A stretch of 64,000 bases of DNA from Bythopirellula sp041737835 (GCA_041737835.1 JBGSQY010000051.1), one strand, 5' to 3'; shown: positions 24,504-33,582, numbered from the stretch's first letter. A program made the numbers and translations. The notes: generated by a model from the letters alone, not told the origin.

Positions 24504-25226
24504 ATGAGTCAATCCGTTGTTGCACTTATCGATCATGCTGTACTGAGCCCGACGCAAACCGACGCCGATCTGCGCGATGCCTGCGCAATGTGCGTCAAAG
24601 TCGGCACGGCCAGCGTCTGCGTGAAGCCTGCGATGATTCCACTAACGGCGGAGTTGCTCGCGGGTTCAAGCGTCGTGCCGAGCACAGTCATTGGCTTTCC
24701 GCATGGCGGGACGACCACCGGTACCAAGGTTCGCGAAACGGAAATCGCCTGCCGCGAGGGGGCCAAAGAAGTCGACATGGTCGTGAATATCGGCCGCGTG
24801 ATTCAGCAAGATTGGGGCTATGTGGCCGACGACATCCGTGCGGTCGTTGAGGCAGCAAAGGCCGGCGGCGCGATCACCAAAGTGATCTTCGAGACGGGCC
24901 TGATTCCCAACGACGACCTCAAGATTCGTCTGTGCCAGATTTGCGAAGAAGCCGGGGCAGCGTTTGTGAAGACCAGCACGGGCTTCGGCTACGTCAAAGG
25001 TGCCGACGGCGCGATGCAGGCCACAGGCGCCACGGAAAATGACATCAAACTCATGCGCGCCAACGTCAGCGAGAAGGTGCAAGTGAAAGCCTCCGGAGGT
25101 ATTCGCAACTACGCCGATGCTTTGAAGTTCGTTCAGCTCGGAGTGACACGGCTCGGCACGAGCGGCACACAAGCCATCTGGCAAGGCGAACAAGGCCAAC
25201 ACGCCGAAAACACCGCTGCTTACTAA
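24504..25226 (+). CDS. deoC: Deoxyribose-phosphate aldolase
   Basis: A 240-residue TIM-barrel aldolase. The Schiff-base lysine is K156 in AAFVKTSTGFG, with the proton-relay residues D91 in KEVDMVVNIG and K195 in VQVKASGGI. It splits 2-deoxyribose-5-phosphate into acetaldehyde and glyceraldehyde-3-phosphate, the exit of deoxynucleoside breakdown. Length and motifs are standard. The phosphorylases whose products feed it lie directly downstream. Confidence 0.97.
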   Translation: MSQSVVALIDHAVLSPTQTDADLRDACAMCVKVGTASVCVKPAMIPLTAELLAGSSVVPSTVIGFPHGGTTTGTKVRETEIACREGAKEVDMVVNIGRVIQQDWGYVADDIRAVVEAAKAGGAITKVIFETGLIPNDDLKIRLCQICEEAGAAFVKTSTGFGYVKGADGAMQATGATENDIKLMRANVSEKVQVKASGGIRNYADALKFVQLGVTRLGTSGTQAIWQGEQGQHAENTAAY

Positions 25227-25233
25227 TTTTTTG

Positions 25234-25316
25234 AACCACGAATCTTACGAATAGCACGAATGAAGAATATTCAACGCAGTATTTCCTGATTCGTGCAATT
25301 CGTTCTATTCGTGGTT
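25234..25316. repeat. Inverted repeat of the ACCACGAA family, copy A
   Basis: Two 28-base arms (25234-25261 and 25289-25316) are inverted copies of each other at 24 of 28 positions. The outer bases read AACCACGAAT and ATTCGTGGTT. The element fills the gap between deoC and the first phosphorylase gene. A related palindrome with the same outer ACCAC/GTGGT ends is at 54493-54641. Confidence 0.75.
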
Positions 25317-25335
25317 AATCAGTTTGGAAGAAACT

Positions 25336-26169
25336 ATGCTAGAGCTTTACGATCAAATCCAATCGGCGGCTGCCGCGATTCGTCAACAATGGGATTACAC
25401 ACCGCGCGCGGGAATCATCCTTGGCACGGGCCTTGGTGGTTTCGCCGAGCGGATCGAATCGCCCGTTGCGATCGACTACGAGAACATCCCCAACTTCCCA
25501 CGCTCCACCGCGACGAGCCATCGTGGCCGCCTCGTGTGTGGGATGCTCGAAGGAGTACCGATCATGGCGATGGAAGGCCGCTTCCATCAGTACGAAGGCT
25601 ATCCGCTCAAGCAAATCACGTTGCCGGTCCGAGTGATGAAGGCCATGGGAGCCGATCTGCTGATCGTCACTCAAGCCGTGGGGGGCATGAACCCACATTA
25701 TGTTCCTGGCGACGTGATGATCATCGACGATCACATCAATCTGATGGGCGACAACCCGCTCGTGGGAATCAACGACGACCGGCTCGGCCCGCGCTTTCCT
25801 GACATGAGCGCGCCTTACACGCCCGAGTTGATTGCCGTGGGGCAGGAAGTCTCGCGTAGGGGCAACTTCCCCGTCCAGCGCGGCGTGATGGTGGCCGTCA
25901 CCGGCCCCAACTTGGAAACCCGTGCCGAGTATCGCTTCCTGCGTGCGATGGGCGCCGATGTCGTTGGTATGTCGACCGTGCCCGAAGTCGTTGTCGCGGT
26001 GCATAGCGGCATGCGTGTCTTTGGTCTCTCGGTGGTTACCGACATGTGTTTCCCCGATTCGCTCAAGCCGGCCGACATTAACGAAATTATCGCGTTCGCC
26101 AATTCCGCCGAGCCGAAACTACGTGCCCTTGTGCTGGGTGTGCTGGCGCACGAGAAAGCGCGAGGCTAA
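25336..26169 (+). CDS. Purine nucleoside phosphorylase paralogue with MTAP-like site residues
   Basis: A 277-residue trimeric-type PNP/MTAP-family protein, starting at the ATG at 25336. It aligns without gaps to the next gene for about 250 residues. The phosphate loop is GTGLGG (T31), GRFH and MSTVPE are kept, and GPNLETRAE keeps Glu194. It differs from typical PNP at VTQAVGG (normally SNAAGG) and at the base site SVVTDM, where D236 stands for the guanine/hypoxanthine-reading Asn. T31 and D236 match what human MTAP has, so adenosine, methylthioadenosine or another 6-aminopurine nucleoside is likelier than inosine. The specificity is inference. Confidence 0.85.
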   Translation: MLELYDQIQSAAAAIRQQWDYTPRAGIILGTGLGGFAERIESPVAIDYENIPNFPRSTATSHRGRLVCGMLEGVPIMAMEGRFHQYEGYPLKQITLPVRVMKAMGADLLIVTQAVGGMNPHYVPGDVMIIDDHINLMGDNPLVGINDDRLGPRFPDMSAPYTPELIAVGQEVSRRGNFPVQRGVMVAVTGPNLETRAEYRFLRAMGADVVGMSTVPEVVVAVHSGMRVFGLSVVTDMCFPDSLKPADINEIIAFANSAEPKLRALVLGVLAHEKARG

Positions 26170-26172
26170 CCG

Positions 26173-26997
26173 ATGCTGCACGTTGCTGAACAAATCAACG
26201 CCGCGACGAAAGCCGTCCGTGAGCGCTGGTCCGTCACTCCCGCCGCAGGCATCATCCTGGGCTCAGGCCTGGGAGGGCTCGTTGAAGAAATTTCCGTTGA
26301 GGGAACCATCGATTACGGTGACATTCCTCACTTTGTGAAGAGCACCGCGATTGGCCACAAGGGCCAACTGGTTTGCGGTCGGCTCGAGGATGTACCCGTC
26401 ATTGCGTTTCAGGGTCGCTTCCATTTGTATGAAGGTTACTCGGCGGAACAAGCAGCACTGCCCACGCGATTGACGAAAGCCCTGGGCGCTAACGCGCTCG
26501 TGGTTTCCAACGCTGCCGGGGGATTGAATCCGCATTTTGTTGTGGGCGACGTGATGGTGATCGAAGACCATATCAATCTGATGTTCGCCAATCCGCTTAT
26601 CGGGGTAAACGACGACCAACTCGGCCCGCGTTTTCCGGATATGTCGAGCCCCTACGATCGTGAATTCATGGAAACCGCGGCTCGCGTGGCGCGGCGTGAA
26701 GATTTCGTGCTGCATCGCGGCGTGTATGTCGCGATGAAAGGTCCCACTTACGAAACCCGCGCGGAGTATCGCATGGCCCGCCGCTTGGGTGGCGACGTCG
26801 CGGGCATGTCGACCGTCCCCGAGGTGATCGCCGCGCGGCATGCCGATATGCGTGTCTTTGGTTTGTCGACGATCACGAACGTCGGTTCCCCCGATGCTCC
26901 TGTGGGAACCACCGGCCACGATGTCATCAATGCCGCCCAATCGGCCACCTCGAAACTTAACAAACTCGTGCGAGGCGTGGTCGCCACTCTTCGCTAA
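26173..26997 (+). CDS. Purine nucleoside phosphorylase (6-oxopurine type)
   Basis: A 274-residue trimeric PNP starting three bases after the preceding stop. All classical residues are present: GSGLGG (S31), GRFHLYEGY, SNAAGG, GPTYETRAE with Glu194, MSTVPE, the base-site STITN (N236), and H249 in GTTGHD, which in the mammalian enzyme contacts the ribose 5'-OH. It should cleave inosine, guanosine and their deoxy forms with phosphate, giving ribose-1-phosphate and a base for hpt. It lies tandem with the variant paralogue and ahead of the pyrimidine enzyme. Confidence 0.93.
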   Translation: MLHVAEQINAATKAVRERWSVTPAAGIILGSGLGGLVEEISVEGTIDYGDIPHFVKSTAIGHKGQLVCGRLEDVPVIAFQGRFHLYEGYSAEQAALPTRLTKALGANALVVSNAAGGLNPHFVVGDVMVIEDHINLMFANPLIGVNDDQLGPRFPDMSSPYDREFMETAARVARREDFVLHRGVYVAMKGPTYETRAEYRMARRLGGDVAGMSTVPEVIAARHADMRVFGLSTITNVGSPDAPVGTTGHDVINAAQSATSKLNKLVRGVVATLR

Positions 26998-27015
26998 CTC
27001 AGCAACGAGACAATC

Positions 27016-28299
27016 ATGAATCCCGTTTGGATTATCGCCAAGAAACGCGATGGCGAAGAACTCACTAGCGAAGAAATTGGCTACTTTATCAGTAACTACG
27101 CCAAGGGGGACATACCCGACTACCAGATGTCGGCTCTCGCGATGGCGATCTACTTGCGTGGCATGACCACAGCCGAGATCGCCGCGCTGACCGACAACAT
27201 GCTCGCCTCGGGGGCGCGATTTTCTTGGGATGCCGGTGGTCCGCCGAAAGTTGACAAGCACTCCACCGGCGGCATCGGCGACAAAGTTTCTTTGCCGCTC
27301 GCTCCGATGCTCGCCTGTTGCGATTTACAGGTGCCGATGATTTCTGGCCGCGGCTTGGGTGCGACCGGCGGCACGCTCGACAAACTCGAAGCGATTCCCG
27401 GCTACCGTACAAATCTCTCGATGGACGAAATGCGCGCCGTCATGGAGCGCGTTGGCTGCGTGATCAGCGGTGCGACGGCCGATTTGGTTCCCGCCGACCG
27501 CAAACTTTATGCACTCCGCGACGTAACTGCCACTGTACCTTCGATTCCTTTGATCACCGGCAGCATCATGAGTAAGAAGCTCGCCGAGGGGCTCGATGCT
27601 TTGGTGCTCGACGTCAAATTCGGTAGCGGGGCGTTCATGAAGTCCGCGGAGCTCGCCCGCGAGTTGGCCGTTTCGATGGTCAACACCGGCAAGCGAATGA
27701 ACGTGTCGACAACCGCCGTGCTGACCGATATGAACCAACCGCTCGGCCGCATGGTGGGGAACGCCGTGGAAGTGAACGAGTCAGTGGCATCGCTCGAAGG
27801 CCGAGGCCCCGCCGATTTAATGGAAGTGACGCTCGCGCTGGGCGCCGAGTTGCTCGTCTCTACGAAGAAGGCCACCACGATTGAAGCGGCTCGCAAACAG
27901 TTGCAAGCCACGATCGATTCCGGCAAGGCGCGTGAAAAATTCGCCGAGATGGTTGCCGCCCAAGGAGGCAATCTCGAAGCTCCACGCCCGTTGGCCCCAG
28001 AAAGCCCCGTCACAACGGACCGCGCGGGTTACATCGCCGCGATGAACGCCGAAAAGCTGGGACAGGCCGTCATCGCCATGCGCGGCGGCCGCAAACAACT
28101 CGGCGACGAGCTCGATCTTTCCACCGGCTTCGAAATGCTCGTCCGACTCGGCGACCGCGTTGAAGCAGGACAGCCACTAGCCACGCTGTTTTCCCCGGCT
28201 AATCTCGCCGACGAAGGCCGCCGCATGCTGATCGAAGCGATACAAATCAGTGAAGAGCCATCGAGCGTCGGGCCGTTAATTTTGGAGCGAATCGGTTAA
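27016..28299 (+). CDS. deoA: Thymidine / pyrimidine-nucleoside phosphorylase
   Basis: A 427-residue member of the DeoA/Pdp family. The N-terminal helical domain is followed by the family signature KHSTGGIGDK (81-90), which binds phosphate, then SGRGLGATGGTLDKLEAIPG, and VLDVKFGSGAFMK further on. It phosphorolyses thymidine, deoxyuridine and perhaps uridine to base and (deoxy)ribose-1-phosphate. Whether it is strict DeoA or broad Pdp cannot be settled by eye. It begins 18 bases after the second PNP gene and shares its operon. The products feed upp and, through a mutase not seen here, deoC. Confidence 0.94.
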   Translation: MNPVWIIAKKRDGEELTSEEIGYFISNYAKGDIPDYQMSALAMAIYLRGMTTAEIAALTDNMLASGARFSWDAGGPPKVDKHSTGGIGDKVSLPLAPMLACCDLQVPMISGRGLGATGGTLDKLEAIPGYRTNLSMDEMRAVMERVGCVISGATADLVPADRKLYALRDVTATVPSIPLITGSIMSKKLAEGLDALVLDVKFGSGAFMKSAELARELAVSMVNTGKRMNVSTTAVLTDMNQPLGRMVGNAVEVNESVASLEGRGPADLMEVTLALGAELLVSTKKATTIEAARKQLQATIDSGKAREKFAEMVAAQGGNLEAPRPLAPESPVTTDRAGYIAAMNAEKLGQAVIAMRGGRKQLGDELDLSTGFEMLVRLGDRVEAGQPLATLFSPANLADEGRRMLIEAIQISEEPSSVGPLILERIG

Positions 28300-28302
28300 A
28301 GC

Positions 28303-29574
28303 ATGATCTCTAAGTGGCGATGGATTCTCCTGCAGGTATCGCGCAAGCTGTGGGTCCGTGCGACCCTCTTTGCGGTACTCGGCGTCGTGACCGCCCTGAT
28401 TTCCATCGTTGCCGAAGATCATTTGCCGTGGGAACTTCCGGGGAAAATCGGCGCCGATGCCGTCGATAATATTCTCAATATTCTTGCTTCGAGCATGTTG
28501 GCGGTGACCACGTTTTCGCTTAGCGTGATGGTCGCCGCTTATGCGTCGGCAACGAGCAACGCGACACCACGCGCGACCAAGTTGCTCATGCAGGACACCA
28601 CGACGCAGAACGCCTTGGCCACGTTTATTGGCACGTTCCTGTATAGTCTTGTGGGGCTGATCGCGTTGAGTACCGGCGCGTATGGAGATCGTGGTCGGGT
28701 TGTTTTGTTTATTGTAACGGTCGGCGTCGTTATTCTGATCGTGGTGACGATTTTGCGGTGGATTGATCACCTCTCTCGCCTGGGCCGCGTTGGCGAGACA
28801 ACCGACCGGGTTGAAAATGCAACCGCGAAAGCGATTGAAGGGCGAATTGATCATCCCTGCTTGGGAGGCAGACCATTAACAACGGACCTTCCAGCACATA
28901 AGTCGCTCATTGATGTCTTTCCGGAAACGATTGGCTATATTCAGCATATCGACGTTCAACAGTTATCGACGTTCGCGGACGATCACGATTGTCTCGTTTA
29001 CTTGATGTCGCTGCCAGGAACGTTTGTTCATCCTGCTCGCAAATTATTTTGTTTGCAGGGCGTGGATGATGAGGAAGCAGCACAAAAGCTTCGCTCGGCA
29101 TTCACCATCGCCGACGAGCGAAGCTTTGACCAAGATCCCAGATTTGGACTGGCCGTCTTGGCCGAGATCGGCTCAAGGGCCTTATCTCCGGCCGTTAACG
29201 ATCCTGGAACGGCCATCGACGTCATCGGCCGCGGAGTCAGATTGCTGGCACAGTGGCGCGATTGCCCAACGGATGTTGACGAAGATGATCTTCCATATCC
29301 GAAGGTGTTCGTGCCCCCCTTAGAAATTGACGATCTCTTTGATGACGTTTATTTGAGCTTGGCCCGCGATGGTGCCGGCATGATCGAAGTGCAATTGCGT
29401 TTGCAGAAGGCTCTGCTGGCTCTGGCTCAGTTGGGGGATGATCGCTACAAGGCCAACGCGGCACGAGTTTCCCGTATCGCCTTCAAGCGTAGCGAACAAG
29501 CGATGCAAATTGATTCAGAAATTTCGGCCTTACGTGAAGTAGCAAGTGAAATTGAAAGTTTAAATTCCAACTAA
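28303..29574 (+). CDS. DUF2254-family membrane protein
   Basis: A 423-residue protein with four N-terminal transmembrane helices (about 20-35, 60-80, 105-125, 135-155) and a soluble C-terminal half. FSLSVMVAAYASATSNATPR and the ALSPAVNDPGTAIDVI segment are the two strongest marks of DUF2254. The biochemical role of this family is unknown to me. It begins three bases after deoA and lies 40 bases before cdd, so it is embedded in the nucleoside operon. A link to nucleoside uptake or to envelope stress is conceivable but unsupported. Confidence 0.85.
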   Translation: MISKWRWILLQVSRKLWVRATLFAVLGVVTALISIVAEDHLPWELPGKIGADAVDNILNILASSMLAVTTFSLSVMVAAYASATSNATPRATKLLMQDTTTQNALATFIGTFLYSLVGLIALSTGAYGDRGRVVLFIVTVGVVILIVVTILRWIDHLSRLGRVGETTDRVENATAKAIEGRIDHPCLGGRPLTTDLPAHKSLIDVFPETIGYIQHIDVQQLSTFADDHDCLVYLMSLPGTFVHPARKLFCLQGVDDEEAAQKLRSAFTIADERSFDQDPRFGLAVLAEIGSRALSPAVNDPGTAIDVIGRGVRLLAQWRDCPTDVDEDDLPYPKVFVPPLEIDDLFDDVYLSLARDGAGMIEVQLRLQKALLALAQLGDDRYKANAARVSRIAFKRSEQAMQIDSEISALREVASEIESLNSN

Positions 29575-29614
29575 TTCTGTCTCGTTCCCTGAATTGTAAG
29601 AGGAAACTCTCCCC

Positions 29615-30010
29615 ATGAACCACGCCTTTCAACCACTCATCGACGCTGCTTTGGAAGTTCGCAAGAACGCCTACGCGCCCTATTCCAAGTTTCTTGTAGG
29701 GGCCGCCGCACTCACCGAAGATGGCACGATCTTTACTGGGACGAACGTCGAGAACGCTTCCTACGGGCTCACGATCTGCGCGGAACGCATTGCCGTAGGT
29801 TCGGCTGTGGCCGCAGGGCATCGCATGATCACGGCAATTGCTGTCGCTACGGAAGCCGCGGCCTCACCCTGTGGGGCCTGCCGACAATTCCTGTGCGAGT
29901 TTGGCGGCGACATGAAAGTTTTACAGGTGAACGCCGATATCCCGTCGCACATCATCGAGACATCGCTCGACGTGCTGCTACCCGAGCAGTTCGACTTCGA
30001 GAAGAAATAA
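29615..30010 (+). CDS. cdd: Cytidine deaminase
   Basis: A 131-residue homotetrameric-type cytidine deaminase. KFLVGAA and NVENASYG bind the nucleoside. The zinc and catalytic residues are C55-A-E57 in TICAERIA, with C86 and C89 in SPCGACRQF. It hydrolyses cytidine and deoxycytidine to uridine and deoxyuridine for the upstream phosphorylase. An AGAGGAAA ribosome-binding stretch precedes the ATG. It is convergent with hpt, 6 bases away. Confidence 0.96.
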   Translation: MNHAFQPLIDAALEVRKNAYAPYSKFLVGAAALTEDGTIFTGTNVENASYGLTICAERIAVGSAVAAGHRMITAIAVATEAAASPCGACRQFLCEFGGDMKVLQVNADIPSHIIETSLDVLLPEQFDFEKK

Positions 30011-30016
30011 CGCCGT

Positions 30017-30574
30017 CTAAAGCGCGTGCGTTTCGCGGGACATTTCCTGATGCTTCAGAAGGTCTTCATCCTCAAGTGCCGCGAGGTAGGGCAGATTGCG
30101 GTACATGTCCTCGTAATCGAGGCCGTACCCCACCACGAATTCATCGGGAATATCAAACGCTGTGAAGTCGGGTTCGTAAACCACTTCTTGCCGACCATGC
30201 TTTCGGAGAAGTACGGCGGACTTCACGGACTTCGGTTCAAACTCGTGCAGCTTTTCCACGACGTTCTTGAGCGTGTGGCCGGTATCGAAAATGTCGTCGA
30301 CCAACAACACGTCGCGGCCCGAGATATCGAGCATCAACTCGGAATTGATAATCAACCCACCGCGTTCGGTCGTGGCCCCGCGATAGCTGGAAGCTTGAAT
30401 CACCCCGACGCGCATCGGCTGCTCGATCAAGCGGATCAGATCGGCAAGCAACACGACGCTCCCCGTCAGCACGCCGACAATCGTCAACTGGCGGCCTTCG
30501 TAGTTGGCCTCGATCTTGGCCGCCATGTCGGCAACGCCGCGATGCAAGGTTGCTTTGTCAAATAGAGTTTTCAT
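30017..30574 (-). CDS. hpt: Hypoxanthine(-guanine) phosphoribosyltransferase
   Basis: A 185-residue type I phosphoribosyltransferase. The PRPP-binding loop is LLVDDIFDTGHT (about 90-101); GVLTGSVVLLADL and the SSYRGATTERG flexible loop are in the expected places, and FVVGYGLDYEDMYRNLPY is the HGPRT C-terminal mark. It converts hypoxanthine or guanine plus PRPP to IMP or GMP. I prefer the ATG at 30574 to the TTG at 30583. It completes salvage of bases released by the phosphorylases. It is followed by no gene on its strand before cdd. Confidence 0.95.
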   Translation of the reverse strand: MKTLFDKATLHRGVADMAAKIEANYEGRQLTIVGVLTGSVVLLADLIRLIEQPMRVGVIQASSYRGATTERGGLIINSELMLDISGRDVLLVDDIFDTGHTLKNVVEKLHEFEPKSVKSAVLLRKHGRQEVVYEPDFTAFDIPDEFVVGYGLDYEDMYRNLPYLAALEDEDLLKHQEMSRETHAL

Positions 30575-30642
30575 GTCCGCCAATCCTTGGTGCTAAAATT
30601 GCCGAAATTGCTGAGATTCATGCCTTCGAGGAACACTTGTTT

Positions 30643-31869
30643 TTACAGCAATAGCCCGGCGAAGCAAGCCGTCATAAAACTGGCCAAGGTCCCGCCGAGC
30701 ATGGCTCGCAGCCCCAAACGGGCGAGATCACCCCGCCGATCCGGAGCAATGCCACCGATTCCGCCGAGCTGAATGCCGATCGAGCTAAAATTGGCAAAAC
30801 CGCACAAGGCAAACATCATGATATCACGCGAACGCTGGCTGATTTCAATCGTGCTGTCGGGGGTATTGAATTTGGCCAATTGACCGTAGGCCACGAATTC
30901 ATTGGTGGCCATTTTCAAACCCAACAACTGACCAGCAGCAGCGCAGTCGTTGGTTTCAATCCCGATCAGCCAAGCGATGGGCCAAAACAGCTTGCCGAGC
31001 CCCGCTTCGAGAGACCAAGCATTGGCATCGACAAAGCCGAAATAGCCACCGATCCAGCCGAGCAATCCATTGATCACGGCAATCAATGCCAGAAAGACAA
31101 TCAACATGGCTCCGACGTTGAGTGCCAGTTGCAGCCCCCCCACGGTGCCGTTGGCGACCGATTCCAACACGTTGGCGCTCTCATCTTTGATATCGATCTT
31201 CAGCGAGCCCATCGTCTTGGGCTCGTCCAACTCGGGTTGAATCACCTTCGCCAACAACAAACCACCCGGGGCCGAAATCATCGACGCGCATAACAAGTTG
31301 CCAGCATCGAAGCCCATCGAAGCCAAGGCCCCCAGCACGCCCCCCGCCATCGTTGCGAAGCCACCGATCATGACGGCATTGAGTTCCGATATGGTCATGC
31401 TGCTAATATAAGGCTTGATCACCAAGGGAGCTTCCGTCTGGCCAACGAAAACATTCGCTGCCGCGGAAAGCGTCTCTGCCCCCGAAGTCCGCATCGTTTT
31501 CTGCATGACGATGGCCATCACACCAACGATCTTCTGCATCACGCCGTAGTAGTAAAAGATCGACATGAAGGCCGAGAAAAAGATGATCGTCGGCAGCACT
31601 TTGAACGCAAAGAAATGGTCGGCATAGGTAGGACCAAAGACGAAACTTGTCCCCGCGTCGACACAACTCAGCAGCGACACAAAAATGAAGTCGACTTGCT
31701 CAAAAAGCCATTCCCCTTGCGATGTCTTGAGAAAAATGACTGCAAAAACAAATTGCAGCGCCAAGCCACTCACTACGGTCCGCCAAGGGAACTTATCCTT
31801 GTGCGAACTCATTAACCAGGCCAGGGCGATCATCGCCACAATGCCAAACACGCTTGTCAGATTTTGCAT
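30643..31869 (-). CDS. nupC: Concentrative nucleoside transporter, NupC family
   Basis: A 408-residue polytopic membrane protein of the CNT family. Marks include FFSAFMSIFYYYGVMQ, NVFVGQTEAPLVIKPY (the substrate and sodium-binding hairpin), MIGGFATMAGGVLGA, and the C-terminal GLKMATNEFVAYGQL and ALCGFANFSSIGIQLGG. It imports nucleosides with protons or sodium. It is the only evident transporter in the salvage island. The gene lies between upp and hpt on the minus strand. Confidence 0.95.
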   Translation of the reverse strand: MQNLTSVFGIVAMIALAWLMSSHKDKFPWRTVVSGLALQFVFAVIFLKTSQGEWLFEQVDFIFVSLLSCVDAGTSFVFGPTYADHFFAFKVLPTIIFFSAFMSIFYYYGVMQKIVGVMAIVMQKTMRTSGAETLSAAANVFVGQTEAPLVIKPYISSMTISELNAVMIGGFATMAGGVLGALASMGFDAGNLLCASMISAPGGLLLAKVIQPELDEPKTMGSLKIDIKDESANVLESVANGTVGGLQLALNVGAMLIVFLALIAVINGLLGWIGGYFGFVDANAWSLEAGLGKLFWPIAWLIGIETNDCAAAGQLLGLKMATNEFVAYGQLAKFNTPDSTIEISQRSRDIMMFALCGFANFSSIGIQLGGIGGIAPDRRGDLARLGLRAMLGGTLASFMTACFAGLLL

Positions 31870-31903
31870 AAATCGATCTCGGAGCTAGGCCGCACGTTGA
31901 GAA

Positions 31904-32587
31904 TTAGTGTGGATGGACGGTGTTGAAAATGCGGTCACCGGCGTCGCCTAGCCCCGGGACAATGTATTTGCGGTCGTTGAGAATCGGATCGACCACGCAG
32001 ACAAAAATTTGTGCCTCTGGAAATTCCGCCGCCACGGCATCGACCCCTGCTTGTGAAGCGATCAGTGAAACGACCTTCACTTGCTTCACGCCCCAAGCCC
32101 GCAAGGTCGTGAGCGCCGCCATGACCGAGCCCCCCGTGGCCAACATCGGATCGAGCACAATCGCGACGTCGACCGGTGACTTCTCCGGCAACTTGTCGTA
32201 ATAGCGCACCGGCTGGGCCGTTTCCTCGTCGCGGTACAAACCCAAGTGCCACACTTCCGCCGTGGGAACCAAATCCAACACGGGATCCACCATTCCCAAT
32301 CCAGCACGCAGAATAGGGATCAACCCCACGCGCTCGGCCAACTCGACGCCATCGGTTTCTTCGAGCGGCGTCTCCACGCGGGTCTGTTCGAGACTTAAAT
32401 CCTTCGTGGCTTCGTACGCAATCAGCGCGGCGAGTCGCCGAACCGACGCCCGAAACAACGAGGGGTGAGTGAACTTGTTCCGCAGCTTGGTGAGATGCAC
32501 TTGCACAAGCGGGTGATCGACCACGGTCACGCCGCCGATTTGGCTGGCCGGGAGGTCCATAGATTTGTCCAAGGTACTGCTGGGCAT
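31904..32587 (-). CDS. upp: Uracil phosphoribosyltransferase
   Basis: A 227-residue enzyme with the PRPP loop VLDPMLATGGS (about 144-154), PILRAGLGMV, which positions uracil and PRPP, and the C-terminal YIVPGLGDAGDR uracil-binding tail. It forms UMP from uracil and PRPP. The N-terminus is about 18 residues longer than usual, so Met10 is a possible alternative start. It is upstream of nupC on the same strand, 34 bases apart. Confidence 0.95.
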   Translation of the reverse strand: MPSSTLDKSMDLPASQIGGVTVVDHPLVQVHLTKLRNKFTHPSLFRASVRRLAALIAYEATKDLSLEQTRVETPLEETDGVELAERVGLIPILRAGLGMVDPVLDLVPTAEVWHLGLYRDEETAQPVRYYDKLPEKSPVDVAIVLDPMLATGGSVMAALTTLRAWGVKQVKVVSLIASQAGVDAVAAEFPEAQIFVCVVDPILNDRKYIVPGLGDAGDRIFNTVHPH

Positions 32588-32736
32588 GGGGAAATCCTCG
32601 ACAACGGGCGGAGGTGCACGAGTGGCCCCATTCTAATCGTGCGATTCTGCGGTGAAAAGCAGCAATGGCCGCGATTCAATGAATCGCTGAAATCCGCAAC
32701 TCGTGGAGTCGTGGCAATCAACACCAACGCTACACT

Positions 32737-33582
32737 TTAACCCACCTGGCAATGCTCGATCATCTCGGCGGGGGTGCAGACATAGCTCACCACGAACGGC
32801 CCGAACTCAGCATAGCGGGCACTCGCTTCGTCGAAGCGCATCCGGTAGACGATGTCTTTGAGATACTCAGGCTTGGTCGCCCAGAGCGTGACGCCCCATT
32901 CCCAGTCGTCGAGCCCCAAACCAACGGTGATGAGCTGGCTCACTTTCCCCGCAAAGGCCATCCCGCTGCGGGCGTGCTCGCTCATCAAATGGTTGCGATC
33001 TTCCTTGGAGAGCGTGAACCAGTTCTCGCCCACTTTGCGCTTCTTGTTCATCGGATAGAAGCACGTGTTGGGATACGCCGGGAAGTCGGGCGTGAGCCGC
33101 TGCTTGTTCATCCCTGCCAAGCGATTGGCATAGCCTTCGACCTTCGCCGCGTAGGTGGGGCTGTCGGCCGTTTCCCCTTCGGCAATCAAACGCTGACCGA
33201 ATTGCTCGACCGAGGGAACATATTCGCTAATCTCGGTCATCGAAACAAACGAGTAGCCGGGAATGAGCGCCTGGCCCAAGGGCGATGCGAGAAGTCGTTG
33301 ATTGACCCGTTCCACTTTCAATGGATCGGGATCCATCAGCATCAAACCGAAATCGGCCTTGTGGCCACTGACCAGCGACGTTTGCAATCGCAGCGGAGCG
33401 TCTTCAGCCGCGGGGTCTAGTGCTGCAATTATTGCGGCAGTGGCTGCGGAGCGTTCCGCTCGGTCCATCCGCGCGAGAGCGGCGCGATTCCACGAGTAGT
33501 AGAGATGGCTGCAATGCCATCCGCCCGCGGCAGGCGCTAAAGAGATCTCGGTAGGAGTTGAAGTAACGTGCGGGCGGCTCAT
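32737..33582 (-). CDS. hemQ: Coproheme decarboxylase / HemQ-type chlorite-dismutase-fold protein
   Basis: A 281-residue protein from the ATG at 33582. HemQ marks are CFYPMNKKRK, whose Tyr is the one used in decarboxylation; the LDDWEWGVTLWATKPEYLKDIVY segment; and MRFDEASARYAEFGPFVVSYV. It oxidatively decarboxylates coproheme III to haem b, the last step of the coproporphyrin-dependent pathway. A plain haem peroxidase of the same fold is less likely, given the YPM motif. It stands alone. The 20 codons upstream in frame run into a pseudogene and are not included. Confidence 0.9.
   Translation of the reverse strand: MSRPHVTSTPTEISLAPAAGGWHCSHLYYSWNRAALARMDRAERSAATAAIIAALDPAAEDAPLRLQTSLVSGHKADFGLMLMDPDPLKVERVNQRLLASPLGQALIPGYSFVSMTEISEYVPSVEQFGQRLIAEGETADSPTYAAKVEGYANRLAGMNKQRLTPDFPAYPNTCFYPMNKKRKVGENWFTLSKEDRNHLMSEHARSGMAFAGKVSQLITVGLGLDDWEWGVTLWATKPEYLKDIVYRMRFDEASARYAEFGPFVVSYVCTPAEMIEHCQVG

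Noticed and set aside
25336..26169. First PNP paralogue as a decaying pseudogene
   Set aside because: The frame is intact and gapless against its partner, and the changes sit at specificity positions rather than at random.
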